A stretch of 31,026 nt of DNA from an uncultured Collinsella sp. (GTDB lineage Bacteria; Actinomycetota; Coriobacteriia; Coriobacteriales; Coriobacteriaceae): the NCBI GenBank assembly GCA_902491055.1, contig CABUGI010000011.1:1-31026 (forward strand), read 5' to 3'. The position numbers and the translations under genes were made by a program. This document shows positions 8,707-16,736 of this stretch, one piece after another. Below the pieces are notes generated by a model. That model searched no databases and was not told the origin of the DNA. It saw nothing but the letters and a program-made list of their open reading frames with translations. Position 1 is the first letter of the stretch. Every line of letters begins with the position of its first letter.

Positions 8707-8782
8707 GGGGGCGTAGCTCAGCTGGGAGAGCGCTTGACTGGCAGTCAAGAGGTCAGGGGTTCGATCCCCCTCGTCTCCACCA
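8707..8782 (+). tRNA. tRNA-Ala (anticodon GGC)
   Basis: A complete 76-nt cloverleaf. The acceptor GGGGGCG pairs with CGTCTCC and includes the G3-U70 wobble that identifies alanine tRNAs. The D-arm is GCTC/GAGC. The anticodon stem CTTGA/TCAAG has loop CTGGCAG, giving anticodon GGC for codon GCC. The T-arm is AGGGG-TTCGATC-CCCCT, and the discriminator A is followed by an encoded CCA. It is a single transcription unit with its own promoter and terminator. Confidence 0.97.
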
Positions 8783-8792
8783 TCGTGAATGC

Positions 8793-8823
8793 AAAGGCCT
8801 TCGGAATTCCGAAGGCCTTTTTT
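8793..8823 (+). terminator. Rho-independent terminator after tRNA-Ala
   Basis: A perfect stem AAGGCCTTCGG / CCGAAGGCCTT with an AATT loop runs directly into seven T residues. The A-run on the other side means it could work on both strands. Confidence 0.92.
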
Positions 8824-9241
8824 CATGCCAAAACACCACGCGCTGCAAACCCCACCTACGCCAACAAAAAGTTGCACAATTAATTTCCCATGTCTGTACA
8901 TAGTTTGTTGGACAAACGCGATTACCAGCACACCTCGCTGGTCAATTCGGGCTTCAGGAACGTCTCTAATCATCGCTTGCACCCTAATAACCTGCATCAA
9001 CGTGAACAACATCCCAAAACAACCCCCTTAAGCACGTCAAATGAACGATATGTTGTTCAACGCAGCCCAAATCAGTTTCACTAACAGTTTGTGCTAGGAT
9101 ACCTAACGTTACATGAGTTCAACTGTGCTTGCGGCTCCAGCAAGTCGCAAAACGCAGGGTCGATCAGCATCCGGCCGTAACGGCGGTGCCAGAAACACCA
9201 CGAGCTCCAATAAAGAAGTCATGCGTCGTTGTTTATTTGTG
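8824..9241. other. Non-coding spacer upstream of the capsule locus
   Basis: No credible gene; short frames here lack ribosome binding sites and family resemblance. It contains a 10-bp inverted repeat TGAACAACAT / ATGTTGTTCA (9003-9012 / 9050-9059) that could be a regulator site. Between about 9130 and 9200 is a set of short hairpin-forming stretches, including GCCGTAACGGC. A weak promoter may exist around TAGGAT near 9097. I do not recognise a riboswitch class. Confidence 0.4.
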
Positions 9242-9270
9242 TTGAGTTAATTTCCTAGTGCAAATAATTA
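9242..9270 (+). promoter_or_regulatory. Probable promoter of the capsule/EPS operon
   Basis: TTGAGT (9242-9247), a 17-bp spacer, then TAATTA (9265-9270), in an AT-rich stretch about 290 bp before the NusG-like gene. A transcript starting near 9278 would carry the structured leader described next. Confidence 0.5.
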
Positions 9271-9309
9271 GTAGATTGCATGCCAAAGCGAAATAGCTAT
9301 GCAGCTGTT

Positions 9310-9401
9310 TGCGTGCGGTCCAGTTTTGTACCCGCTTGACTGGCCCGCACGCAGTAAGCTGGGGACGCGGTCATTTTGCGATGCACGTCCGCGTCTCCAG
9401 C
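9310..9401 (+). promoter_or_regulatory. Structured leader RNA: two tandem long hairpins
   Basis: Hairpin 1 (9310-9353) pairs TGCGTGCGG with CCGCACGCA, then after a 1x1 mismatch CCAG with CTGG, with a 16-nt loop. Hairpin 2 (9358-9401) pairs GCTGG(G)GACGCGG with CCGCGTC(T)CCAGC, a 13-bp stem including one G-U, with an 18-nt loop. Neither is followed by a T-run, so these are not plain terminators. Processive antiterminators of the RfaH/LoaP type recognise elements in the leader of their own operon, and the gene directly downstream encodes such a protein. The hairpins are therefore candidate recognition elements (inference). Confidence 0.5.
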
Positions 9402-9559
9402 AACTGCGCTTATACATACCGTTCACGGTGGGGCAGAGCCACGTGCTTGTCTAACTGGGCTCAGGGTTTGAATATGGAGCGCCTTCGCGCACAAGCGCCC
9501 TGGCGAAGCCATACACAAACCTCGTGAGCCACACGTAAGACAGCAAGGGGGTGGTGCTC

Positions 9560-10105
9560 GTGTGGTATGTGATCCAGGTCATTAACGGTCGCGAAGACGT
9601 AATGCGTGAGCGCATCGAGCGCATGGTACCGGCGAGCGCCATGCAGGAGCTCTTTTATCCCCAATTTCAAACCGAGATTAAAGTTCACGGCGAATGGGTC
9701 AATACGACCAAGCCTCTCTTTCCCGGTTATCTTATCTGCGACACGGCAGATCCCCGTACCGTGCAACAGTATCTGCTACGCATGGACGACTTTGCCCGGG
9801 TGCTTTCCCAGGACGGTCAGTTTGTGCCGCTGGCAAAAGAAGAGACCCAGCTCATTGGCAGCTTTACGCATAGGGGAGACCGCGTAGTACCCATGAGCGA
9901 GGCCCTAAAAGACGGCGACCAGGTCGTAGTTACGGCTGGTCCGCTGCTGGGACACGAAGGCCTTATCAAAACCATTAACAGACGCAAGAGCACTGCTTAT
10001 TTAGAGCTCGACCTGTGCGGCCGACGCGTAACTACGCGCGTTGGCCTTGCCGTGCTTTCGACCGAGCAGCGTGTAATGCGCAACCTTAAAAAGGCGATCG
10101 CCTAG
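9560..10105 (+). CDS. NusG-family specialised antiterminator (RfaH/LoaP type)
   Basis: A 181-aa protein with an N-terminal NGN domain (WYVIQVINGREDVMRERIER ... LFPGYLICDT) and a C-terminal KOW domain (LKDGDQVVVTAGPLLGHEGL). Proteins of this kind bind RNA polymerase and let it read through long polysaccharide operons. I chose GTG 9560, which gives the family-typical start MWYVIQV. The AAGGGGG at 9545-9551 is 8 nt upstream, whereas the GTGs at 9551 and 9554 overlap that site. It is the first gene of the capsule locus, preceded by a long hairpin-rich leader and followed after 51 bp by the initiating sugar transferase. LoaP is the closest named type, but the subgroup needs a tree. Confidence 0.85.
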   Translation: MWYVIQVINGREDVMRERIERMVPASAMQELFYPQFQTEIKVHGEWVNTTKPLFPGYLICDTADPRTVQQYLLRMDDFARVLSQDGQFVPLAKEETQLIGSFTHRGDRVVPMSEALKDGDQVVVTAGPLLGHEGLIKTINRRKSTAYLELDLCGRRVTTRVGLAVLSTEQRVMRNLKKAIA

Positions 10106-10156
10106 CTGCAGGCGACTGCTTAGCGGAACAGGGAGGAGCCCCGACCAGGGGACGAA

Positions 10157-10945
10157 GTGTTGGAAGAGAACGTGCAAGAAAATCAAATGGGGGATGCGGC
10201 AGCGCTCGCTGTCACGCTTGAGGACAGGTGCGAGGCTGCAAAGCTTAACAACGTTGGAAAGCATGAGCCTAAGCTTTCGGAGAACGGTATCCCGGCCGAC
10301 GTGCTGGAAAAGTTATTGCCCGGTGACGACATCATTGAACTAGAAGAGCCCGTCGTAAACGGTGGGTTCTTCTATCGCTTTATCAAGCGCTTTTTTGATG
10401 TTGTCTCCTGCGGTTGCGCGCTCATTATTCTTGCGATTCCAATGGCTGTTATTGCCATCAAGACTAAGTCTGAATCCGAAGGCCCGGTCATTTACGCACA
10501 GCGTCGCGTTGGCAAGGACGGCAAGGTCTTTAATATTTATAAGTTCCGCAGCATGTATACCGATGCTGAATCTCGTGGTGCCCAGTGGGCTCAGGACGAA
10601 GATCCGCGCGTAACGCCATTTGGCAAGTTTATGCGCAAGACGCGCCTAGATGAGATTCCGCAGTTCTGGAACGTATTTAAAGGCGACATGAGCCTCATCG
10701 GTCCGCGCCCCGAGCGTCCAGCGTTCTGCGAGGAATTTGAGAAGCGAATTCATGGTTGGCATTACCGCACCATGGTGCGTCCTGGAATTTCTGGCCTTGC
10801 CCAGGTGACTGGCGGATACGATCTCCTGCCTAGTGAGAAGGTCATGTTTGACCTCCAGTACATTAAATCAAGAAATATCAAGATGGACATTGTGATTATG
10901 CTCAAGACGCTTGGCGTTGTGAGCACGGGAGACGGTGCGAGATAG
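10157..10945 (+). CDS. Undecaprenyl-phosphate sugar phosphotransferase (initiating transferase)
   Basis: A 262-aa bacterial sugar transferase (PF02397 type) that moves a sugar-1-phosphate from a UDP-sugar to undecaprenyl phosphate and so starts repeat-unit assembly on the inner membrane face. About 70 hydrophilic residues precede one hydrophobic helix (FFDVVSCGCALIILAIPMAV). The catalytic core follows, with IYKFRSMYTDAE, TRLDEIPQFWNVFKGDMS and IGPRPERP. The unit resembles the small, single-helix members rather than the five-helix WbaP form. Starts at GTG 10157 with AGGGG 5 nt upstream. Its sugar could be a UDP-HexNAc-type donor; this is not determinable here. It overlaps the next gene by 1 nt. 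Confidence 0.92.
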   Translation: MLEENVQENQMGDAAALAVTLEDRCEAAKLNNVGKHEPKLSENGIPADVLEKLLPGDDIIELEEPVVNGGFFYRFIKRFFDVVSCGCALIILAIPMAVIAIKTKSESEGPVIYAQRRVGKDGKVFNIYKFRSMYTDAESRGAQWAQDEDPRVTPFGKFMRKTRLDEIPQFWNVFKGDMSLIGPRPERPAFCEEFEKRIHGWHYRTMVRPGISGLAQVTGGYDLLPSEKVMFDLQYIKSRNIKMDIVIMLKTLGVVSTGDGAR

Positions 10946-12165
10946 TGAATATTCTCGTTGTCTGCCAACATTATTGGCCTGAGCCCTTTAACACCTCTGA
11001 CGTATGCGAAGAGCTTGTGAAGCGCGGCCATTCGGTGACCGTATTGACCGGTCTGCCTAATACGGGAATGCTCAATTCCGATATTCCTGATGAGTATAGA
11101 AATGGCAAAAATCGGGTTCAAAAGCGTAACGGCGTAACTATTCTGCGTGCAAATTTAGCACCTCGAAAAACGGGTGCCGCAAACAGGGTTAAAAACTATC
11201 TTTCCTTTTGGTACAACGCAGATAAGCTTGCACGAGATATTAAAGATGAGTTTGATGTTGTTCTTGGATACCAGTTTTCACCTGTTATGCAAGTTGATCC
11301 AGGTTTGGTTTATGCCAAGAAGCATCACAAGAAGATGCTTCTATATTGCTTTGATCTTTGGCCTATCAGTTTAACTGCGGGCGGTTTTAGCCAGGAGTCT
11401 CTTCCTTATAAATGGATGTCTTCTGTAAGTAGACGAATTTATAGTCGGGCTGACAGGATCGCTGTTACTTCACCGTTGTTTGACGAGTATTTCTCAGGCA
11501 GTCTTTCCTTGAATAGAGAGCCGTCTGCCTACCTTCCTCAATATGCAGACGATAATTTTGGGACGGTAGGGACTTCTGGTAGATGCGATGGATATGACCC
11601 GACAAAGGTAAATCTAACTTTTGCGGGTAACGTTGGACAGGCTCAGTCTGTCGCAACTATTGTCCGTGCTGCCAGTCTCTGTAACAACGAACGAATTGTA
11701 GTCCATGTCGTTGGGTCGGGTTCTAGGCTCGAGGATTGCAAACGACTTGCCGAGACGTTAAAGGCTAAGAATGTTGTCTTTCATGGGCGTAAACCTATAG
11801 AGGAAATGCCTCGATACTATGCAGCTTCCTCAGCCATGCTGGTTACGTTTGAGGATAGCCCCATGGCAACGTATACGTTGCCCAGAAAAGTTACGACATA
11901 TCTTGCGGCTGGTAAGCCTGTCTTAGCTGCACTCTCCGGTGAAACTAAGCGCGTAATCGACGAAGCGCATTGCGGCCTTTGTTGCGCTATTGAGGATGCC
12001 GAAGGTTTGGCACGTATCTGCGATGAATTTGTTGAACGCGACGACAAAGAACTAATGGGCAAAAACGCCCGCTCGTATTACGAATCCCATTTCTCCAAAG
12101 AGATGTTTTTCGACAAATTGGAATCAATTCTTAAGGAACTTGCTGGGGAGAATAATAATGGTTAA
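10945..12165 (+). CDS. GT4-family glycosyltransferase, WbuB-like (candidate L-FucNAc transferase)
   Basis: A 406-aa GT-B enzyme. The N-terminus MNILVVCQHYWPEPFNTSDV ... HSVTVLTGLPNTG is close in pattern to WbuB-type transferases, and the C-terminal half has the GT4 donor-site region (NLTFAGNVGQAQS, ASSAMLVTFEDSP). WbuB proteins are known next to the fnlABC genes and are thought to use UDP-L-FucNAc. Here the gene sits directly upstream of exactly that pathway, so the same donor is a reasonable inference. GTG start; it overlaps the stop of the previous gene by 1 nt and overlaps capE by 8 bp. Its base composition is clearly lower in GC than the following three genes. Confidence 0.85.
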   Translation: MNILVVCQHYWPEPFNTSDVCEELVKRGHSVTVLTGLPNTGMLNSDIPDEYRNGKNRVQKRNGVTILRANLAPRKTGAANRVKNYLSFWYNADKLARDIKDEFDVVLGYQFSPVMQVDPGLVYAKKHHKKMLLYCFDLWPISLTAGGFSQESLPYKWMSSVSRRIYSRADRIAVTSPLFDEYFSGSLSLNREPSAYLPQYADDNFGTVGTSGRCDGYDPTKVNLTFAGNVGQAQSVATIVRAASLCNNERIVVHVVGSGSRLEDCKRLAETLKAKNVVFHGRKPIEEMPRYYAASSAMLVTFEDSPMATYTLPRKVTTYLAAGKPVLAALSGETKRVIDEAHCGLCCAIEDAEGLARICDEFVERDDKELMGKNARSYYESHFSKEMFFDKLESILKELAGENNNG

Positions 12166-13216
12166 CACCAACGCATTTAAAGACAAGACCCTGATGATCA
12201 CGGGCGGCACCGGCTCGTTCGGCAACACCGTGCTCAAACACTTCATGGACACCGACCTAGCCGAGATCCGTATCTTCTCGCGCGACGAGAAGAAGCAGGA
12301 CGACATGCGCCACCGCCTGCAGGAGAGGTCCCCCGAGCTCGCGTCCAAGGTGCGCTTCTTCATCGGCGACGTCCGCGACGCCCAGAGCGTCCGCGACGCC
12401 ATGCACGGCGTGGACTACATCTTCCACGCCGCCGCCCTCAAGCAGGTTCCCTCCTGCGAGTTCTTCCCCATGGAGGCCGTGCGCACCAACGTAATCGGCA
12501 CGGACAACGTCCTGCATGCCGCCATCGACGAGGGCGTGGACCGCGTCGTGTGCCTGTCCACCGACAAGGCCGCCTACCCCATCAACGCCATGGGCAAGTC
12601 CAAGGCCATGATGGAGTCGATCATCTACGCCAACGCCCGCAACGGCGCCGGCCGCACCACCATCTGCTGCACCCGCTACGGCAACGTCATGTGCTCGCGC
12701 GGCAGCGTCATCCCGCTGTTCATCGACCGCATCCGCAAGGGCGAGCCGCTCACCGTCACCGACCCCAACATGACCCGCTTCCTCATGAACCTGGACGAGG
12801 CCGTGGACCTGGTGCAGTTCGCCTTCGAGCACGCCAACCCCGGCGACCTGTTCATCCAGAAGGCCCCTGCCTCCACCATCGGCGACCTCGCCGAGGCCGT
12901 GCAGGAGGTCTTCGGCCGCGTGGGCACCCAGGTCATCGGCACCCGCCACGGCGAGAAGCTCTTCGAGACCCTCATGACCCGCGAGGAGCGCCTGCGCGCC
13001 GAGGACATGGGCGGCTACTACCGCGTCGCCTGCGACTCGCGCGACCTGAACTACGACAAGTTCGTCGTGGACGGCGAGGTGGAGACCCAGGCCGACGAGT
13101 CCTACACCTCCCACAACACCGAGAGGCTCGACGTGGAGGGTACCATCGCCAAGATCAAGACCGCCGAGTACGTGCAGCTGGCCCTGGAGGGCCGCGAGCA
13201 CGAGGCGGTGCAGTAG
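12158..13216 (+). CDS. capE: UDP-GlcNAc 4,6-dehydratase / C5-epimerase, first step to UDP-L-FucNAc (CapE/FnlA/WbjB type)
   Basis: A 352-aa extended SDR enzyme. The NAD(P)-binding motif ITGGTGSFGNTVL and the family signature EIRIFSRDEKKQDDMRHR are present. The active-site segment reads STDKAAYPINAMGKSK, where Met replaces the usual SDR Tyr before the catalytic Lys, as in CapE/FnlA. It converts UDP-GlcNAc to 2-acetamido-2,6-dideoxy-4-keto-hexose intermediates. ATG 12158 is preceded by GGGGAG at a 7-nt spacing; an upstream TTG at 12140 is in frame but has a worse site. First of three contiguous genes for UDP-N-acetyl-L-fucosamine. GC content and codon bias jump sharply upward at this gene. Confidence 0.93.
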   Translation: MVNTNAFKDKTLMITGGTGSFGNTVLKHFMDTDLAEIRIFSRDEKKQDDMRHRLQERSPELASKVRFFIGDVRDAQSVRDAMHGVDYIFHAAALKQVPSCEFFPMEAVRTNVIGTDNVLHAAIDEGVDRVVCLSTDKAAYPINAMGKSKAMMESIIYANARNGAGRTTICCTRYGNVMCSRGSVIPLFIDRIRKGEPLTVTDPNMTRFLMNLDEAVDLVQFAFEHANPGDLFIQKAPASTIGDLAEAVQEVFGRVGTQVIGTRHGEKLFETLMTREERLRAEDMGGYYRVACDSRDLNYDKFVVDGEVETQADESYTSHNTERLDVEGTIAKIKTAEYVQLALEGREHEAVQ

Positions 13217-13217
13217 G

Positions 13218-14435
13218 GTGCGCGTCCTCGTCACCGGCGCCAGGGGCTTCGTCGGGAAGAACCTCTGCTGCGCGCTGAAGAACATCCGCGACGGCAAGGA
13301 CCGCCGCGTCAAATACCAGGCCCTGCTGCCGCTCGAGGTTATGGAGTACGACATCGACTCGACGCCCGGGGAGCTCGATGACTGCTGCTCCCGCGCCGAC
13401 TTCGTGTTCAACCTGGCCGGCGTCAACCGCCCCAAGGAGCAGTCCGAGTTCATGGAGGGCAACTTCGGGTTCGCCTCCACGCTGCTCGACGCCCTCGAGC
13501 GCCACGGCAACACGTGCCCCGTCATGCTGTCCAGCTCCGCGCAGGCGAGCCTGTCGGGCCGCTTCGAGGGCTCGGTCTACGGCGAGTCCAAGCTCGCGGG
13601 GGAGGGCCTGTTCCGCGAGTACTCGGAGCGCACGGGCGCTCCTGTCCTCATCTACCGCTTCCCGAACCTCTACGGCAAGTGGTGCCGACCTCGCTACAAC
13701 TCCGCCGTGGCGACCTTCTGCGACGCCATCGCCAACGGCCGCCCCTACACCGTGAACGACCCCTCGGTCGAGCTGGAGCTCCTCTACATCGACGACCTGG
13801 TCGACGAGATGCTGGGCGCCCTGCTGGGGGAGGAACACCGCTGCGGATACGACGGGTTGGAGCGCGTGGAGGGGGATGACTTCTGTTTCGTCCCCGAGAC
13901 CGACATGAAGAGCCTGGGCGAGATAGTCTACCTGCTCGGGTGCTTCCGCGACAGCCACGAGACGCTGTCGGTGCCCGACCTCGCCGAGGGCTCCTTCTCC
14001 AAGAAGCTCTGGAGCACGTTCCTGTCCTACTACGAGCCGGGTAACTTCGCCTACGGCCTCAAGCCCAATATCGACGACCGCGGCTCGTTCACCGAGTTCC
14101 TGCGCACGCCCGAGCGCGGCCAGCTCTCCATCAACGTGAGCAGGCCCGGCATCACCAAGGGCAACCACTGGCACATGAGCAAGTGGGAGAGGTTCCTGGT
14201 GGTCTCCGGCACTGCCTCCATCAAATTGAGGAAGGTGGGGGAGGACACGGAGGGCAACCCGTTCCCCGTCGACGAGTACGTCGTCTCGGGTTCCGATATG
14301 CGCGCCGTGGAGATGATCCCCGGCTACACGCACTCCATCACCAACCTGTCCGACACCGAGGACCTCGTGACGGTCATGTGGGCAAACGAGCCCTTCGACC
14401 ACGAGAACCCCGACACCTACTACGAGGAGGTCTAG
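13218..14435 (+). CDS. capF: Bifunctional reductase/epimerase for UDP-L-FucNAc synthesis (CapF/FnlB/WbjC type)
   Basis: A 405-aa two-domain protein. An N-terminal SDR domain (VTGARGFVGKNLC; YGESKLAGE with the catalytic Tyr-Lys pair) covers roughly residues 1-245. A C-terminal cupin domain (from about 275) has the metal-binding HWHMSKWERFLVVSG motif and a later GYTHSITN. In CapF the cupin domain epimerises and the SDR domain reduces the 4-keto intermediate with NADPH to the L-talose derivative. The domain order and length match CapF. GTG 13218 starts 1 bp after the capE stop, so translation is coupled. It is followed by capG after 4 bp. Confidence 0.93.
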   Translation: MRVLVTGARGFVGKNLCCALKNIRDGKDRRVKYQALLPLEVMEYDIDSTPGELDDCCSRADFVFNLAGVNRPKEQSEFMEGNFGFASTLLDALERHGNTCPVMLSSSAQASLSGRFEGSVYGESKLAGEGLFREYSERTGAPVLIYRFPNLYGKWCRPRYNSAVATFCDAIANGRPYTVNDPSVELELLYIDDLVDEMLGALLGEEHRCGYDGLERVEGDDFCFVPETDMKSLGEIVYLLGCFRDSHETLSVPDLAEGSFSKKLWSTFLSYYEPGNFAYGLKPNIDDRGSFTEFLRTPERGQLSINVSRPGITKGNHWHMSKWERFLVVSGTASIKLRKVGEDTEGNPFPVDEYVVSGSDMRAVEMIPGYTHSITNLSDTEDLVTVMWANEPFDHENPDTYYEEV

Positions 14436-14439
14436 CCGC

Positions 14440-15624
14440 ATGGGCAAGGACTGTTCCGACATCGCATTCAAGGACGACGGCAGACTGAAGCTGCTGATCA
14501 TTGTGGGCACCCGCCCCGAGGTCATCCGCCTGTCCGAGGTCATCAAGAAGTGCCGCTGCCATTTCGACTGCCTGCTGGCGCATACCGGGCAGAACTACGA
14601 CTACACGCTCAACGGCATCTTCTTCCGCGACCTGTCGCTGGACGACCCGGACGTCTACCTGGACGCCGTGGGAGCCGACCTGGGCGAGACCGTGGGCAAC
14701 ATCATCGCCGCGAGCTACAAGCTGATGGTTGAGGTCCAGCCCGACGCGCTGCTGATCCTGGGCGACACCAACAGCTGCCTGTCGGCTATCGCGGCAAAGC
14801 GCCTGCACATCCCCATCTTCCACATGGAGGCGGGCAACCGCTGCAAGGACGAGTGCCTGCCCGAGGAGACCAACCGCCGCATCGTCGACGTGATCTCCGA
14901 CGTTAACCTGGCCTACTCCGAGCACGCCCGCCGCTACCTCAAGGACACCGGCTGCGCCCCGGAGCGCACCTACGTCACAGGCTCGCCCATGGCCGAGGTC
15001 CTGCACGCCAACCTGGACAAGATCGAGGCCTCGAATATCCTCTCCGAGCTCGGCCTTGAGCCCAGGCGCTACATGCTGCTGTCCGCCCACCGCGAGGAGA
15101 ACATCGACACCGAGGCGAACTTCACGAGTCTGTTCACCGCGATCAACGCCCTGGCCGAGAAATACGACATGCCGATCCTGTACTCCTGCCATCCGCGCTC
15201 CCGCAAGCGCCTGGAGGCCACCGGCTTCAAGCTGGACCCGCGCGTGCGCATGCACGAGCCCATGGGCTTCCACGACTACAACTGCCTGCAGATGAACGCC
15301 TTCGCGGTGGTCTCCGACTCCGGCACCCTGCCCGAGGAGTCCAGCTTCTTCGCGAGCGTCGGCCGCCCGTTCCCGGCGGTGTGCATCCGCACCTCCACCG
15401 AGCGCCCCGAGGCGCTGGACAAGGCCTGCTTCACGCTGGCCGGCATCTCCGAGAGGGGCCTGCTGCAGGCCGTCCATACGGCCGTCGAGCTCGACGCGGA
15501 AGGGTCGCTGCCCGAGGCGCCCGTGCCCGACTACGCCGACGAGACCGTGTCCACTAAGGTGGTCAAGATCATCCAGAGCTACACCGGCATTGTGGACAAG
15601 ATAGTGTGGAGGAAGAGCCTCTAG
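14440..15624 (+). CDS. capG: UDP-N-acetylhexosamine 2-epimerase, last step to UDP-L-FucNAc (CapG/FnlC/WbjD type)
   Basis: A 394-aa enzyme of the UDP-GlcNAc 2-epimerase fold. Motifs are LLIIVGTRPEVIRLSEV, HTGQNYDY, LLILGDTNSCLSA, HMEAGNRCKDECLPEETNRR, LLSAHREENID and SDSGTLPEESSF. Because it closes a capE-capF pair, it most likely inverts C2 of the L-talose intermediate to give UDP-L-FucNAc, rather than making UDP-ManNAc as WecB does. A strong GAGGAGGT site lies 7 nt before ATG 14440. Last gene of the very GC-rich block; composition falls again from about 15630. Confidence 0.92.
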   Translation: MGKDCSDIAFKDDGRLKLLIIVGTRPEVIRLSEVIKKCRCHFDCLLAHTGQNYDYTLNGIFFRDLSLDDPDVYLDAVGADLGETVGNIIAASYKLMVEVQPDALLILGDTNSCLSAIAAKRLHIPIFHMEAGNRCKDECLPEETNRRIVDVISDVNLAYSEHARRYLKDTGCAPERTYVTGSPMAEVLHANLDKIEASNILSELGLEPRRYMLLSAHREENIDTEANFTSLFTAINALAEKYDMPILYSCHPRSRKRLEATGFKLDPRVRMHEPMGFHDYNCLQMNAFAVVSDSGTLPEESSFFASVGRPFPAVCIRTSTERPEALDKACFTLAGISERGLLQAVHTAVELDAEGSLPEAPVPDYADETVSTKVVKIIQSYTGIVDKIVWRKSL

Positions 15625-16736
15625 TGACGGTTTATGCTCACATAAATACCGTGCCGAACGGCTCGACCGGCGGCATTATGATGAAAGAACATCGTGAGCT
15701 TCTCGCGGCCGGCAAAGAATCATATGCGTTCTGGGGTCGAGGCCGTGAGGCGGAAAAGCCGAACGAAATGAAGTTTGCCTCCGATGTAGAGGTTAAGCTC
15801 GACCTGCTTCAGACACGCATAGATGGTAAAACAGGTTTTCATAGCAAAAACGCTACGAAACGTCTTCTTGCTCGACTTGATGAGATAAAGCCTGACGTGG
15901 TCCATCTTCATAATCTGCATGGCTATTACGTCAACATCGAGATGCTGTTTAATTGGCTCGCGAACCATAATTGTAAAGTCGAATGGACCCTACACGACTG
16001 CTGGTCGTTCACGGGCCACTGTGCGTACTTCACGCATGCGAAGTGTGCGCAGTGGAAGGAACACTGCGCGTACTCGAGGCCTTGCTCGCAACTCAATACC
16101 TATCCCAAGACCTATTCAAAATCCTCTTGCTCGTGGAACTATGATGAGAAGAACCGTCTCTTCAATCTGGTCCCCTCCGAGCGTATGAAGCTGATAACGC
16201 CGTCGCAGTGGCTCGCCGATTTGGTGGGGGAGAGCTTTCTTAAAGATTTCCCCGTGGAGGTTCGCCATAACACCATCGACACCGACGTGTTTAAGCCCAT
16301 CCCGAGCGACTTCCGAGAGCGTTACGGCATAGGCGATCGATTCATGATTTTAGGCGTAGCTAGCCCATGGACCGAACGTAAGGGGCTTTCTGACTTCGTG
16401 CGGCTGGCGGGGCAGCTAGATTCTGACAAGTACGTCATCGTGCTCGTGGGGCTTTCTGAGAAACAGGTCGAAGAGCTGCCCAAGGGAATCGTGGGTCTCA
16501 CTCGCACAGATTCTCGTGAGGAGCTTGCGGGCATCTACTCGACCGCTGACGTGTTTTTCAACCCTACGACAGAGGATAACTTCCCTACGGTCAATCTTGA
16601 GGCTGAGGCCTGTGGTACGTCCGTGGTGACCTATGACACGGGGGGATGTTCTGAGACCGTGAAGTGTGAGGGCTCCCATGTCGTTAACGGTTATGAGGAT
16701 GCCATCCAAATACTGAAAGAAAGGCTGTCGATATGA
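15624..16736 (+). CDS. GT4-family glycosyltransferase (WcaC-like)
   Basis: A 370-aa GT-B transferase. The N-terminal acceptor domain has NGSTGGIMMKEHRELL and the Cys-rich segment HDCWSFTGHCAYFTHAKC...C...C, characteristic of a GT4 subgroup found in EPS loci. The C-terminal donor domain has LGVASPWTERKGL and the E-x7-E type motif FNPTTEDNFPTVNLEAEACG. I chose GTG 15624, because GGAGGAAG lies 8 nt upstream; a GTG at 15606 is in frame but sits before that site. It overlaps the capG stop by 1 nt and overlaps the next gene by 4 bp (ATGA). The sugar and linkage are unknown. Confidence 0.85.
   Translation: MTVYAHINTVPNGSTGGIMMKEHRELLAAGKESYAFWGRGREAEKPNEMKFASDVEVKLDLLQTRIDGKTGFHSKNATKRLLARLDEIKPDVVHLHNLHGYYVNIEMLFNWLANHNCKVEWTLHDCWSFTGHCAYFTHAKCAQWKEHCAYSRPCSQLNTYPKTYSKSSCSWNYDEKNRLFNLVPSERMKLITPSQWLADLVGESFLKDFPVEVRHNTIDTDVFKPIPSDFRERYGIGDRFMILGVASPWTERKGLSDFVRLAGQLDSDKYVIVLVGLSEKQVEELPKGIVGLTRTDSREELAGIYSTADVFFNPTTEDNFPTVNLEAEACGTSVVTYDTGGCSETVKCEGSHVVNGYEDAIQILKERLSI

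Noticed and set aside
8647..9012. 121-codon minus-strand frame covering the tRNA region
   Set aside because: It is the antisense translation of tRNA-Ala (the GDRTPDLLTASQ pattern often misannotated as protein), and it overlaps the tRNA promoter and terminator.
9309..9527. 72-codon plus-strand frame in the capsule leader
   Set aside because: It coincides with the two long hairpins and lacks a ribosome binding site; leader RNA is the simpler explanation.
12257..13525. 422-codon minus-strand frame opposite capE
   Set aside because: A by-product of extreme GC3 in capE/capF; its Val/Gly/Leu/Ala/His-rich sequence has no family resemblance, whereas the plus strand has intact SDR motifs.
13155..15477. 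Two long minus-strand frames (463 and 367 codons) opposite capF and capG
   Set aside because: Same high-GC shadow effect; no motifs, and they cross gene borders on the coding strand.
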